Positions 7,898 through 18,412 of a stretch of 64,000 nucleotides of DNA are shown here, one piece after another. Position 1 is the first letter of the stretch, and each line of letters opens with the position of its first letter. Source of the DNA: Pedobacter sp. L105 (GTDB lineage: Bacteria; Bacteroidota; Bacteroidia; Sphingobacteriales; Sphingobacteriaceae); the NCBI RefSeq assembly GCF_009765875.1, contig NZ_LMUP01000010.1, positions 124,001-188,000 of the forward strand, read 5' to 3'. The position numbers and the translations under genes were made by a program. Under the pieces are notes generated by a model, which saw only the letters and a program-made list of their open reading frames with translations, was not told where the DNA came from and searched no databases.

Positions 7898-10297
7898 CTA
7901 CTCATATTTAAGTGAGTCAATTGTATTGGCATGGGCCGCTTTGTAAGATCTGATGCTGACTGTAATGAGGGTAAGCAGCATAGAAATGAAAAAGGCAAGT
8001 GCAAATGGCCATACATTTAATGATATACGATAGGCAAAGCCCGATAGCCACTTGGAAACAAAGAGATAAGCAAGAGGCCAGGCGACTAAATTTGCCAGAA
8101 AAACCAGCAGTAAAAAAGAACCGTTCAGCATTTTGATAAGCTCCAGTGTAGATGCACCCAAAACTTTCCTGATGGCCACTTCCCTGGTGCGCTGGTTAGC
8201 CACAAATGAGATCAGGCCAAATAAACCGGTAAAAGAGATGAAAATAATTACCCCGGCAAACACCCTGAAAAGTACACCTGTAATGCGCTCCCCTTCATAA
8301 AAACTATTTGTATGGTCATTGACAAAGTTAAAATGATATACATAAGCTGGAAAAGTATTGTTCCATAAAACTTCTATTTTTTTCATGGCTGGAATCAGCT
8401 CTTTATCGTCGATCCTGATAGCTACGTTGTTGTAAGAGCTTTTTTCAGCATAAATGCCCATAGGCGAAATATTGTCCTTCAATGACAGATCATTAAAATC
8501 TTTAACCACTCCTACAATCTGTACATTCCTTCCGATTTCAGTGAGCGGGTTTAGCATTTTCCCTATCGCCTCTTCAGGGTTAGCTATATTCATTTTTTTA
8601 AGAAAGGTTTCATTGACCACACATCCCCTGGCAGTATCACTTTTCATAAAAACCTTACCTGCAATCAGTTTGACATCGAAAAGCTTAAAATAGTTCTCAT
8701 CTTCTTTAGAGATCCTCACTTCGAAGTCGTTGTTTCTATGTCCGTTGTATATGAATTTAGTGGTGTTCATATTTTCCGATTGCGGGGCATTCTGACAGAA
8801 ACTTAGTAATTGTACTCCTGGTATCTGTAAGGCCCTTTCCTTAAAAGTATTGTATTTGTTTTTGCTTAAGCTATCTCCTGGGATACTGACCATCGCTACG
8901 GAGTTGCCATTAAATCCCAAAGACTTTTCATTCACATATTGCATCTGTTTGACGATAACCAGTGTGGAGATGATCAATACAATGGTAATAGTAAATTGTA
9001 CTACCACCAGCACTTTCCGAAGGTTTAGACCGCCCGCATTGACAGCAACTTTATTTTTGATAGCCAACACAGGGCTAAACCCTGATATGATCATTGCCGG
9101 ATAAAAGCCTGCCAAAAAACTAACGAGTATAACCAGAGCAGTCATAAATATAAAGATGACGGGCTGTCCAAACAGGTTAAAGGAAATATGTCCGCTAAAA
9201 AGATGCTGCATTCCCGGAATGGCCAGTTCTGTTAGCACACAGGAGATTAATAATGCGAGAATGGAAACCACAAAAGTTTCCATTAGAAACTGGATCACAA
9301 GCTGTTTCCGCTGACTGCCCATCACCTTCCTTATTCCAACTTCTTTAGACCGGTTAACAGCCTGTGCTGTTGCCAGATTAATGAAATTTATACAGGCAGT
9401 TAAGATTAAAAACAGCCCAATAATAGTGAGGCCATACATTTCTTTTTTTGCGATGGATAAACCAGCAAAATTACCATAATGTCCATTGTAATGGATATCC
9501 CGAAGTGGTTGCAGCCTATTGCTTTGATTACCTGCAATACTCTTTTGCTGGTAATATTTTTTATTAAACTGCAGCATGGAAGCTTGCAGGTTGTTCAGGC
9601 TTACACCTTGTTTGGCTAATACATAACATTCGTTTTCTGAACTTACAGAATCCCAGTGTGTAAATTTTTTATTGTTCAGCGTTTGATAACTGATCACAAT
9701 ATTTAACGGAAAACTACTGTTCTCCGGCATGTCTTTAAATACACCAGTTACCTTTAAATTTTTGCCATTAGCACATAAAAGACTTTTCCCTGCCGCATTT
9801 TCTATCGTACCGAAAAGTTTCCTGGCCATAGTTTCAGACAGGACGGCGGTGTTAGGTTCATTCAAGGTCTGCTGTGTTTTTCCAGAAAGCCAGGACAGAT
9901 TGAAAATATCAAAAAAATCAGGTTCAGCATAAAATACTGTCTCTTCAGTTTTTATCTTTTCCTTTCCATTTTCATCATTAATATGGATAATTTCCCATTT
10001 TCTCTGAATGGCTGCAACTTTTTCCAAACCGGGAAAATCGTTCCTGGCTGCAGCTACTAAAGGTATGGGTACACCTTCGGTATGATCTTCCAAACCGGGG
10101 TATTTCCAGTCGGTTACAAAACGGTATATCCTGTTTTCATTTTTATAGCCTTCATCAAAACTCATTTGATAGTGGATAAAAAGAAAAATCAGCATGCAGC
10201 TGGCCATACCAGTAGCTAATCCAAGTATATTGATTAGAGTATATCCTTTATTTTTCCAGAGGTTTCGCCATGCGATTTTAAGATTCAGCCTGAACAT
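7898..10297 (-). CDS. ABC transporter permease, MacB/FtsX type
   Basis: A 799-aa inner-membrane protein of the Bacteroidota duplicated MacB type. Its start MFRLNLKIAWRNLWKNKGYT is the typical entry into helix 1. A MacB periplasmic core domain follows (about 50-240), then an FtsX block with EVGIRKVMGSQRKQLVIQFL (about 320), then a second helix plus periplasmic domain and a second FtsX block with REVAIRKVLGASTLELIKML (about 710). Such proteins work with a separate LolD/MacB-type ATPase in export or mechanotransmission. No ATPase gene is adjacent, so the partner must be elsewhere. The exact cargo is unknown. Confidence 0.88.
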   Translation of the reverse strand: MFRLNLKIAWRNLWKNKGYTLINILGLATGMASCMLIFLFIHYQMSFDEGYKNENRIYRFVTDWKYPGLEDHTEGVPIPLVAAARNDFPGLEKVAAIQRKWEIIHINDENGKEKIKTEETVFYAEPDFFDIFNLSWLSGKTQQTLNEPNTAVLSETMARKLFGTIENAAGKSLLCANGKNLKVTGVFKDMPENSSFPLNIVISYQTLNNKKFTHWDSVSSENECYVLAKQGVSLNNLQASMLQFNKKYYQQKSIAGNQSNRLQPLRDIHYNGHYGNFAGLSIAKKEMYGLTIIGLFLILTACINFINLATAQAVNRSKEVGIRKVMGSQRKQLVIQFLMETFVVSILALLISCVLTELAIPGMQHLFSGHISFNLFGQPVIFIFMTALVILVSFLAGFYPAMIISGFSPVLAIKNKVAVNAGGLNLRKVLVVVQFTITIVLIISTLVIVKQMQYVNEKSLGFNGNSVAMVSIPGDSLSKNKYNTFKERALQIPGVQLLSFCQNAPQSENMNTTKFIYNGHRNNDFEVRISKEDENYFKLFDVKLIAGKVFMKSDTARGCVVNETFLKKMNIANPEEAIGKMLNPLTEIGRNVQIVGVVKDFNDLSLKDNISPMGIYAEKSSYNNVAIRIDDKELIPAMKKIEVLWNNTFPAYVYHFNFVNDHTNSFYEGERITGVLFRVFAGVIIFISFTGLFGLISFVANQRTREVAIRKVLGASTLELIKMLNGSFLLLVFLANLVAWPLAYLFVSKWLSGFAYRISLNVWPFALAFFISMLLTLITVSIRSYKAAHANTIDSLKYE

Positions 10298-10442
10298 CTA
10301 TTCTTTTTAAACCAAAATAGCGAATGGTATGCCAAGTATGCTAAACGCAGAAATCAGCATGCAATCATTGTTTTATAAAGATTATATCATGTAAGTGTAC
10401 ATAAATGAACAGCAAGCGAACGATAATGTACAGGTCTGTAAC

Positions 10443-10781
10443 TTACAAATTAAGGTCGATTATTGTTGCAGGATCATCATAGTAAAGATCCCCATCAAAC
10501 AGGATGGTATTGTAACCGCTGCCTACAAATTTAACAGTAGTAGCATCGATATCGTAATCGGTGTATAAAGATACCGTGATCTTTGGAAAAGTACTGTTAT
10601 AAGGTATAGCAAGGTAACCCTGTACATTATAGGCCAGCACTTCATTTCCTGCTTTGATACCAATGGTACAGCTGCTGCAGGTAACCTGAAACTGATATTC
10701 AGAATCAGGAACACCATCGTCTACTTTTTTACAAGAACTAAATAAAAAACAAAGTAATAATAGAGGTAAGAGTTTCTTCAT
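10443..10781 (-). CDS. Small lipoprotein, unknown
   Basis: The 112-aa product begins MKKLLPLLLLCFLFSSCKKV. The hydrophobic stretch ending FSSC is a lipoprotein signal with the lipobox Cys near residue 17. The rest is short and beta-rich by appearance, with a CSSC pair (about 35-38). I know of no family for it. It is transcribed in the same direction as the permease but is 145 bp upstream, so it may be independent. Confidence 0.65.
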   Translation of the reverse strand: MKKLLPLLLLCFLFSSCKKVDDGVPDSEYQFQVTCSSCTIGIKAGNEVLAYNVQGYLAIPYNSTFPKITVSLYTDYDIDATTVKFVGSGYNTILFDGDLYYDDPATIIDLNL

Positions 10782-10919
10782 TATATATATTCGGATGATT
10801 AAAAGTAATTATAAAATTAACTCAATCGTCATTTTATAATCGTTTAAACCGTAAACCATTAAATATAAACTGTTTAAAATATCGCTTTTAAGTAGTTCAA
10901 GCGAAAAACAGACAGCTAA

Positions 10920-13900
10920 CTAGTGGATCATGTGCTCATAGGCCAATTTGAATATATCCATCAATTTCCCAATATTCATTGGTTTAGAGATATATTCATT
11001 CATACCGCTTTTCAGATAGATTTCCTTTTCTTCGGGCATCGCATTAGCAGTTAACGCTATAATATAAGGTTGATGTGATAAGTTGTCTCTGATGGCTTTA
11101 GTAGCTTCCAGGCCATCCATAACAGGCATCTGTATATCCATTAATATTACATCGTACTGGTTGATCACCATCTTATCCAACAGCTGCTTGCCGTTATCTA
11201 CCATATCAATTTTATAACCCAGTTTATTCAATACATGCGAAATCAATTTCTGGTTGATCAGGTTGTCTTCAGCTACGAGGATCTTCATTGGATACAATTG
11301 AGCAAACTCCTCGGTAAGGACATGAGCAGGCTTTTCTTCCGGTGCAGCAATCACGGCAGACTTAGAAAATTGCGTGGCAATACTTTTCCATAGTTGTTTT
11401 TGCTTCACGGGTTTAACCAAAATTGCCGAGAAAAGACTGGAGAAGTTTTTCATACTTTCATCACCAATTGAACTCAGCATAATGACAGGCAGGTTCTTAT
11501 AAGCTGCTTTTACTTCCCTGGCAAAAGATACCCCGTCCATTTCCGGCATTTCCATATCTGTAATCACCAGTTCAGTCTGATGATCAGTTTTTAAATAAAT
11601 CAGGCCTTCGGCTGCTGATGAAACAGCGGTGGGTACAAATCCCCACAATTCAAGCTGCTTATTTAAGATAATCCTGTTGGTTGCATTATCATCTACAATC
11701 AGCACATGTTTTCCTTTCAAATCAGCATCGGCAGGCATCAGCAATACTTTAGCATTGACAACATTGCTTTTAATCGTTTGAATGGTAAAATGGAAGTTTG
11801 ATCCTTCACCGAGCTTGCTCTCCACCCATATTTCGCCACCCATTAGCTTTACAATCCGCTCACTGATTACCAATCCAAGACCTGTACCGCCATATTTACG
11901 TGTTGTAGAGGAGTCTACCTGGGAAAAAGGTTTGAATAGGTCCGCCAGCTTATTTGCAGGGATGCCTATCCCAGAATCCTTGATGCTGAATTCTATCTGT
12001 AAAGCGCCATCTTCAAAGTTTTTATTTAAGCTGACCATCAAAAACACTTCACCTTTTTCAGTAAATTTAATGGCATTGTTAATCAGGTTAATGAGCACCT
12101 GTTTAAGCCTGAGGCTATCACTTACAATACCAGTGGGCAAATTGTGGTCAATTTCATAGACAAGGTCGATTTTTTGTCTAGCAGATTTCTGGGAAAACAT
12201 ATCCATCACCTCTTCAATACAGGTCCTCAGATTAAAATCTTCCTCTTCAATATCCATTTTTCCAGATTCGATCTTGGAGAAATCCAGGATATCGTTGATT
12301 ACTCCAAGCAGGTTCTCCCCGCTTTTGATGATCGCATCTGTATATTCCTGCTGCTCCTCACTAAGGGAGGTTTCATTTAACAAGGATGCCATTCCCATTA
12401 CCCCATTCATTGGCGTTCTTATTTCATGGCTCATGCTAGCCAAAAATATACTTTTAGCCTGATTGGCCTTGTCGGCTTCATTGCGTGCTATAGATTCCTG
12501 CTCTCTCTGGTGCTGCAGTTCTTCCGACTGCGAATGAAGTTCTTCATTGATGGCCTGAAGTTCTTCAGATTGAAGAGACACTTCTGCCGTGCGTTCACTA
12601 ACTAATTTCTCCAGCGTAGCTTTCTGACTGATAATATTATTGATCCTAAAGCGGTATAAATAATAAACAAGGGCTAAAATAACAATAGCAGAAAGCAGTT
12701 CAAACCACCAGGTTAGCCAGAAAGGAGGAACAATATTCAGTTTAAGGCTAATCACAGATGACGACCACTGGCCATCATTGTTCTTGCATTTTACCATAAA
12801 GGTGTAATCGCCAGCTGGTAAGTTTGTATAAACTGCAGAATTTTTATTTGCAATATGGTTCCATCCCTTATCAAAGCCTTTCAATAAATAGTAATATGAT
12901 TTTTTATCATAAGATAAAAAGTCGATGGAAGCATAATCAAATGATATTGTAGACTGCTTATAGGATAAAGTGATTGACTTCGTTAAAGAAATGTCCTGCT
13001 TCAATGGCGACTTATCTTTACTGTTCACTGCAATAGGAACTTCTTTATTAAAGATCTGAAAACCAGTTAAAACAAGGGGCGCATTATATTGTATCGCTTT
13101 AATTTTTTTGGGATAAAATTTATTAAACCCACTTACACCTCCAAAAAACATTTCTCCAGTACTGCTTTTCAACGCAGAATGTGGTTTAAACTCATACCCC
13201 TGCAGGCCGTCTTCCGTACTGAAGTTTTTAAACACCCTGGTTTTTGGATTAAACCTGGACAAACCATTATTGGTACTCACCCATAAGTTATGCTGGTCAT
13301 CTTCCAAAATAGCATGGGTAAAATTATTTGACAGCCCATCTCTGGTGGTAAAATGCGTAAAGGTTTTTGTGGATTGATTAAACAGATTAAGGCCATCAAA
13401 AGTACAAAGCCAGAGGTTACCTGCATGATCTTCCAGTATGTTTACAACTGTATTGTTGCTGATGCTTGTTCTGCTGTTATTGTGTTTAAAATGGGTAAAA
13501 GTATTTGTTTTAGCGTCAAACAGATCAAGGCCACTATCATTAGTACCTATCCATAAATTACCTTTATGATCTTTGTATATTGAATTGATACGGTCGCTGC
13601 CAATGCTTTTACGATCATTTACGTTGTGACGATGATGAATGAATGTATTGCCATCCGGATCATATAAATCAAGTCCTCCGCCAAATGTGCCTATCCACAC
13701 CTTTCCATCAGCTAGCGGAAGCAATGTATATATATTGTTAAAACTTAAACTGTTGTCATTATTGCTATTGTGTGTAAAAACTTTAAACTGATTTGTCTTT
13801 AGGTCTAAAACATTAAGGCCTCCGTCCCATGTAGCAATCCATAATTGTTTGTTTGCACCCTCTTTGGCATCTATAACATAATTCACAGAAATACTATTCC

Positions 13901-15140
13901 TGCCATCCTGGTGTTTAAAAACAGAGAATTTTCCAGTGCGACTGTTAAACATGTTCAAGCCGCCGCCATCTGTTCCGAGCCAGTAATTGTGATTTGAATC
14001 TTCACTAATGCTCAGTACAAAATTATTAGACAGGCTATTTTGAGCATCACTGTGCCTGTAATAATCAAAATTTGTACTGTACTGTTTGTAAAGGTTGATC
14101 CCTCCGCCAAAAGAACCTACCCACATATTGCCAAAGCTGTCTTTAAATATAGCGTCAACGGAGTTTGTGCTCAAACTGCTTGGATCTACTTCATCATGGA
14201 AGTAAGTGCTGAAAATATTTTTAGCATAGTTAAATACACTTAACCCTCCATTCTCTGTTCCTATCCAGATATTTTGGCGACTATCTTCAGCAATACTTTG
14301 GATGCTATTATTGATCAGTGAATTGTTGTTTTTAGGATCGTTTACAAAATGCTTAAAAGTGTTTGTATGATAATCATAGAGATCTAAACCCGTACCTGAT
14401 GTACCAACCCACAGATGATGGCCACTGTCTTCGAAAAGATAGCTGATATTATTACCGCAAATTGAGCCCGGTACATTAGCCTGATGGGAAAATCTTTTAA
14501 AATTTTTGGTCTTTCTATTAAACAAATTCAGTCCATTATTCTGATCACCCGCCCATATATTGTTATAACTATCTTTATATACGGTAAAAATCCTGTTTCC
14601 GCTGATACTTTGTGGATCTGATTTATTTGTACGGTAATGGATAGCCTGATTCAGCACCGGATCAAATAAATCTAAACCGTCGTTTTGAGTGGCCACCCAG
14701 ATACTTCCCGAATCATCAACTACCAGTCTGTTGATAAAATTACTGGCAATGCTTTTTTGATTTCCATCCTGATGAGGATAATGATAAAACTTATTGGTTT
14801 TTGGGTCAAATCTGTTTACACCACCACCAATGGTTGCAATCCATATATTTCCCTTTTTATCTTCCACCATATGGGTGACATAGTTATCAGCAATAGTGAA
14901 AGGATCATCAGGATTATTCCTAAAAACCTTCATCTGATACCCATCATATCTGTTTAACCCATCCCGCGTAGCAATCCATATGAAACCCCTGCTATCCTGA
15001 AAAACAGAATTTACATTTCTTTCTGAAAGGCCCCTGTTGTTGCCTAAATGCGAGAAATGCAATTGCTCTTTTTGCGAAAATGCGACCATCGATACTGCCT
15101 GAAGCAGTAGAATTAGCAAAAGTTTTAAATTAGAGGTCAA
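10920..15140 (-). CDS. Hybrid two-component sensor kinase with Reg_prop propeller and two receivers
   Basis: A 1406-aa membrane sensor. After a signal peptide come 14 two-component-regulator propeller repeats (about 30-680; repeated pattern D..GN.W.GT..GGL..F), a Y_Y_Y domain (about 720-800), one transmembrane helix (about 810-830) and a coiled coil. HisKA has H905 in FLASMSHEIRTPMNG; HATPase has the DSGIGIP and GGTGLGL boxes. Two receivers have Asp sites in VITDMEMP (about 1194) and LMDIQMP (about 1334). Unlike many Bacteroidota relatives that regulate polysaccharide loci, it has no C-terminal AraC HTH, so it must signal to a partner. The only start covering the signal peptide is TTG at 15140. 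A GH76 gene lies divergently beside it. Confidence 0.9.
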   Translation of the reverse strand: MTSNLKLLLILLLQAVSMVAFSQKEQLHFSHLGNNRGLSERNVNSVFQDSRGFIWIATRDGLNRYDGYQMKVFRNNPDDPFTIADNYVTHMVEDKKGNIWIATIGGGVNRFDPKTNKFYHYPHQDGNQKSIASNFINRLVVDDSGSIWVATQNDGLDLFDPVLNQAIHYRTNKSDPQSISGNRIFTVYKDSYNNIWAGDQNNGLNLFNRKTKNFKRFSHQANVPGSICGNNISYLFEDSGHHLWVGTSGTGLDLYDYHTNTFKHFVNDPKNNNSLINNSIQSIAEDSRQNIWIGTENGGLSVFNYAKNIFSTYFHDEVDPSSLSTNSVDAIFKDSFGNMWVGSFGGGINLYKQYSTNFDYYRHSDAQNSLSNNFVLSISEDSNHNYWLGTDGGGLNMFNSRTGKFSVFKHQDGRNSISVNYVIDAKEGANKQLWIATWDGGLNVLDLKTNQFKVFTHNSNNDNSLSFNNIYTLLPLADGKVWIGTFGGGLDLYDPDGNTFIHHRHNVNDRKSIGSDRINSIYKDHKGNLWIGTNDSGLDLFDAKTNTFTHFKHNNSRTSISNNTVVNILEDHAGNLWLCTFDGLNLFNQSTKTFTHFTTRDGLSNNFTHAILEDDQHNLWVSTNNGLSRFNPKTRVFKNFSTEDGLQGYEFKPHSALKSSTGEMFFGGVSGFNKFYPKKIKAIQYNAPLVLTGFQIFNKEVPIAVNSKDKSPLKQDISLTKSITLSYKQSTISFDYASIDFLSYDKKSYYYLLKGFDKGWNHIANKNSAVYTNLPAGDYTFMVKCKNNDGQWSSSVISLKLNIVPPFWLTWWFELLSAIVILALVYYLYRFRINNIISQKATLEKLVSERTAEVSLQSEELQAINEELHSQSEELQHQREQESIARNEADKANQAKSIFLASMSHEIRTPMNGVMGMASLLNETSLSEEQQEYTDAIIKSGENLLGVINDILDFSKIESGKMDIEEEDFNLRTCIEEVMDMFSQKSARQKIDLVYEIDHNLPTGIVSDSLRLKQVLINLINNAIKFTEKGEVFLMVSLNKNFEDGALQIEFSIKDSGIGIPANKLADLFKPFSQVDSSTTRKYGGTGLGLVISERIVKLMGGEIWVESKLGEGSNFHFTIQTIKSNVVNAKVLLMPADADLKGKHVLIVDDNATNRIILNKQLELWGFVPTAVSSAAEGLIYLKTDHQTELVITDMEMPEMDGVSFAREVKAAYKNLPVIMLSSIGDESMKNFSSLFSAILVKPVKQKQLWKSIATQFSKSAVIAAPEEKPAHVLTEEFAQLYPMKILVAEDNLINQKLISHVLNKLGYKIDMVDNGKQLLDKMVINQYDVILMDIQMPVMDGLEATKAIRDNLSHQPYIIALTANAMPEEKEIYLKSGMNEYISKPMNIGKLMDIFKLAYEHMIH

Positions 15141-15802
15141 ATTTGGTTCAATTAATAATGGGTTATCGGTATACTTTCATCTTTTTCTGACGATCAAATT
15201 ACAAGATAATATTTTATTGTTATAACTATATACGAAATTTCTGATAAATTGGTTATTGTTTAATTAAGATAATAGTTCGTTTTTATGAAAATTATTTATA
15301 CTCAAGGTAGTTATTATTTTAATGATTATTTTGATTTTATTAGACTACTTCAGTTTAAGTAAATTTAAGTCTTTGAAAGGGTAAAATTAAATAAATGCGG
15401 ATGCACCTCCTGATTCTTCTTGTGGATGCTGCATTCTTCTGATTATTTCGCGGTTGATTTTCAATTAAGTATGGTTTAGTGCAGGTGATTAGATCTTTGT
15501 TAATCTCTGGATGTAGGCTTGCTCATAGAAACTTCGTCCTTAGTCCAGCACTATATCGGTGTAATTCCGTGAGTTTAGTGGTAAACACCCAGAGGTGACA
15601 TTTTATTTAGATGAAGTACAATCGGCGTTTAGTACACCAAAATAGAAACAAATGCTAATGATGATTTGAATTACTGCATCCACATCAAATAAAAGCTGGA
15701 ATTAATGTTACAGTAAACCAATAAATTTTTATTTGATAGGTTGTTTAACAAATAGTTATTGTATTTTTAAATAACAAAATATAAACCTTAACCCTAAAAT
15801 TT
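15141..15802. other. Long intergenic region between sensor kinase and GH76 gene
   Basis: 662 bp without a supported gene. Both ends are A+T-rich and must contain divergent promoters. The middle (about 15390-15620) is more G+C-rich, but neither strand gives a frame I recognise. No strong inverted repeat, tRNA or riboswitch-like structure was seen. Confidence 0.5.
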
Positions 15803-16951
15803 ATGAGCGTACAAAAATCCTTTATTTTTTTAGCTTTAGCGGGATACACCGCTATTTTAAGCTGCGATAAAGTCAAAGATATAACACCTTCATCAGGCAG
15901 TTTACTGGGCAGTGCCAAAAGTGCAACTCACCAGCTGGCTACTCCTGCTATTACTTCAGCCGATGCGGATCTGGCTTACACTGCCTTTAATGCTGCCTGT
16001 TACAATCCTGACAATAAATTATATTACAGCACCACACTTAAAGATGGTATCGCTGCCATCTGGACACAAGCCATTTTCTGGGATATGGCAATGGATGTCT
16101 ACAAGCGGACAAAAACCACCGCACAGCTAACACGTGTAAATGATATTTATCAGGGCGGATATGATCAGTATGATGGTTATAACTGGAACAATACTACTAC
16201 CTGGTTTATATACGACGATATGATGTGGTGGATCATGGCTCTGGCGCGGGCCAATCAGATCACCGGAAACGCTACTTACCTGCAAAAATCACAGGATGGT
16301 TTTGCACATGTATGGGCCGGCTCCTATGACCCTGTCGATGGAGGAATGTATTGGGACTTTAACCACAGCGGTAAAAACTCCTGTATCAACTTCCCTACTG
16401 TTATCGCGGCGATGAGATTGTATAGCATAACTGGAAATAACGATTACTTAACTAAGGCACAATCTATTTATAGCTGGTCAAAAGCCAATTTGACGAATAC
16501 CAGTACAGGCGAGGTTTATGATAATAAAATTGGCAGTAATCCTCCGGGCGGCCAGGCTTATACTTATAACGCTGGCACCGCAATTGGCGCGGCATACGCA
16601 CTTTACAAACAATCTAATAATATCACTTATCTTAACGATGCCAAAAAATATGCCGATTACGTTGAAAATAACCTCTGTACCAATGGAATTTTGCCTGCTG
16701 AGGGCGATTTTAACGAACAGGGTGTAATGAAAGCTATTTTTGCTGATTATATGATGCAGCTGATCAATGAAGGCGGGCAAACCCAATACTTGAGCTGGAT
16801 ACAGAATAATGTAAATACTGGCTGGGCAAACCGCGATCAGGCAAGAAATTTAACTTACCGCAATTATGCCGTGAGCTGTCCTACCGGATATATACAATCT
16901 TATGAAGCCAGTAGTATAGTTACGTTTATGCAGTTGGTACCTGCGCAATAA
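15803..16951 (+). CDS. GH76 alpha-1,6-mannanase-like lipoprotein
   Basis: A 382-aa surface or periplasmic glycoside hydrolase. The signal ends in a lipobox with Cys21 (TAILSCDK). The GH76 alpha/alpha-barrel is recognised by the catalytic Asp pair D138-D139 in WFIYDDMMWW and by the repeated helix pairs WIMALARANQITGNATYLQK and VIAAMRLYSITGNNDYLTKA. GH76 enzymes cut the alpha-1,6 backbone of fungal mannan. A GH92 alpha-mannosidase at 30711 could remove side chains, but no SusC/SusD pair is nearby. A perfect terminator follows at 17035. Confidence 0.9.
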   Translation: MSVQKSFIFLALAGYTAILSCDKVKDITPSSGSLLGSAKSATHQLATPAITSADADLAYTAFNAACYNPDNKLYYSTTLKDGIAAIWTQAIFWDMAMDVYKRTKTTAQLTRVNDIYQGGYDQYDGYNWNNTTTWFIYDDMMWWIMALARANQITGNATYLQKSQDGFAHVWAGSYDPVDGGMYWDFNHSGKNSCINFPTVIAAMRLYSITGNNDYLTKAQSIYSWSKANLTNTSTGEVYDNKIGSNPPGGQAYTYNAGTAIGAAYALYKQSNNITYLNDAKKYADYVENNLCTNGILPAEGDFNEQGVMKAIFADYMMQLINEGGQTQYLSWIQNNVNTGWANRDQARNLTYRNYAVSCPTGYIQSYEASSIVTFMQLVPAQ

Positions 16952-17034
16952 GATCTTCATGGGTGCAGAAATGAGATAAAACCAACCTGTGTTAGTGATA
17001 GCTTGTGGCAGGATAGCTTTTATAAGCGAGAGGT

Positions 17035-17085
17035 ACATCAATAAAAAGGGGGAATTGCAACGCAATTCCCCCTTTTTATTGATGT
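17035..17085. terminator. Strong bidirectional terminator
   Basis: A perfect 24-bp inverted repeat with a 3-nt loop (17035-17058 against 17062-17085), with a GGGGG core and A/T runs on each side. It ends the GH76 gene and the convergent thioredoxin gene. Confidence 0.9.
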
Positions 17086-17094
17086 AATTAAGAA

Positions 17095-18222
17095 TTAGAT
17101 CTTTCCAAATAATTCTGCAAGTTTATCATTCAGATCATCGCCACGCAGGTTCTTACCGATGATCTTACCATTAGGGTCAATCAGGAAGTTTTGAGGTATA
17201 GCGCGTACACCGTACATACCGGCTGTTTTGCTGTCCCAGAACTTAAGGTCGGACAATTGTGTCCATGACAAACCATCTTTGTGAATGGCTTTCATCCAAT
17301 TTTCTTTAGCATTTGGCCGGTCTAACGATACACCTACAATAGTAAAGTTTTTGTTCTTATAGTTATTGTACGCTTTTACAACATTAGGATTTTCTGCACG
17401 GCAGGGGCCGCACCATGACGCCCAAAAATCTACCAGCACATATTTGCCACGGAACGACGACAGATTAACAACCTTGCCTGCGGTATCTGCCTCAGCAAAT
17501 TCAGGCGCTGTAGCGCCAATGGCCACCGCTTTTAGTTTCGGCAGGGTCTCTGCAAATAGTACACCATTTGGCGATGCTTTTATAGCTGGTTTTAAAGCGT
17601 CAAATAACGGTGCAATATCTTTATAATCGGCACTATAAGCATAGGATTGTAAAGCGGATAAACTGATATAAGAATCGGGATGATCTTTTATAAATTGTTT
17701 ATTGATGGCTTTTTCTTTTTGATCGATCGCTTTTTCTTCGAGCTTAGCCTGTTTTATAAATTCAGGTGTTTTAGCTTGGTCACCAGCTGCTTTTTCTTTG
17801 GCTTCCAAAGCATTGTAACCATCATTTACGGGTTTTAAAGCCGCCTGATAAAGCACATTTTCCTGATTACTTTTTGGTCCGTCAACTTTAGCATTCGCCA
17901 AAAGGTCAGCAGTGGTTATATTTAACGTGCCAGCTTCCACATAAATAGACTTGTAGTCCCGGGTGTTATTCATACCCGTTCCTTTTGGATTGAGAATCAG
18001 GTAACCATTTGCAGGTACCGAACCTATATCGCCGGTGAATTTGAAATTGCCACCATTCAACTCAGCAGAGTCGACAACAGTTTTTTTATCTTTACGGTAT
18101 TGCAAGTATATTTTAGCCGGTGCGCCAATGGTACCCACATGGCCCTGTATGATAAACTTAGAATCCTGGGCAAAAACTATTGCCGGTATAAACGCAAGAA
18201 CGATTAGAGCTATTTTTTTCAT
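17095..18222 (-). CDS. TlpA-like thiol-disulfide oxidoreductase with DUF4369
   Basis: Exported 375-aa protein with a signal peptide (MKKIALIVLAFIPAIVFAQD). The N-terminal part (about 22-115) has the DUF4369 pattern FIIQGHVGTIGAPAKIYLQY. A charged helical linker follows, then a TlpA/AhpC-TSA thioredoxin fold (about 235-375) with the active site FWASWCGPCRAEN (Cys pair near 270-273) and the cis-Pro region VRAIPQNFLIDPNG. Such proteins act on periplasmic disulfides, often in c-type cytochrome maturation or stress. No cytochrome genes lie nearby, so the partner is unknown. Confidence 0.9.
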   Translation of the reverse strand: MKKIALIVLAFIPAIVFAQDSKFIIQGHVGTIGAPAKIYLQYRKDKKTVVDSAELNGGNFKFTGDIGSVPANGYLILNPKGTGMNNTRDYKSIYVEAGTLNITTADLLANAKVDGPKSNQENVLYQAALKPVNDGYNALEAKEKAAGDQAKTPEFIKQAKLEEKAIDQKEKAINKQFIKDHPDSYISLSALQSYAYSADYKDIAPLFDALKPAIKASPNGVLFAETLPKLKAVAIGATAPEFAEADTAGKVVNLSSFRGKYVLVDFWASWCGPCRAENPNVVKAYNNYKNKNFTIVGVSLDRPNAKENWMKAIHKDGLSWTQLSDLKFWDSKTAGMYGVRAIPQNFLIDPNGKIIGKNLRGDDLNDKLAELFGKI

Positions 18223-18412
18223 CTGATTAAATTTATTAACATCCTAATGTCTGATTTTATAAGGGAAAAGCAAAACTAAACAGGCATGTAACCGAATCGT
18301 GACAAAATAGAAAGACGAAAGAGTTCATGAATTGGTCATCCATTTACCAGGTGGCTTCGCCGTAGAGCTACCAATCGCTTTTTTAAATTGATTGATTATT
18401 CTGTTGTAAGAT

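Noticed and set aside
11782..12159. Long plus-strand frame inside the sensor kinase
   Set aside because: Antisense shadow of HisKA/HATPase codons; no family resemblance.
15390..15620. Possible transposase remnant in the 662-bp gap
   Set aside because: Six-frame reading gave no recognisable motif and no terminal repeats, so no call was made.
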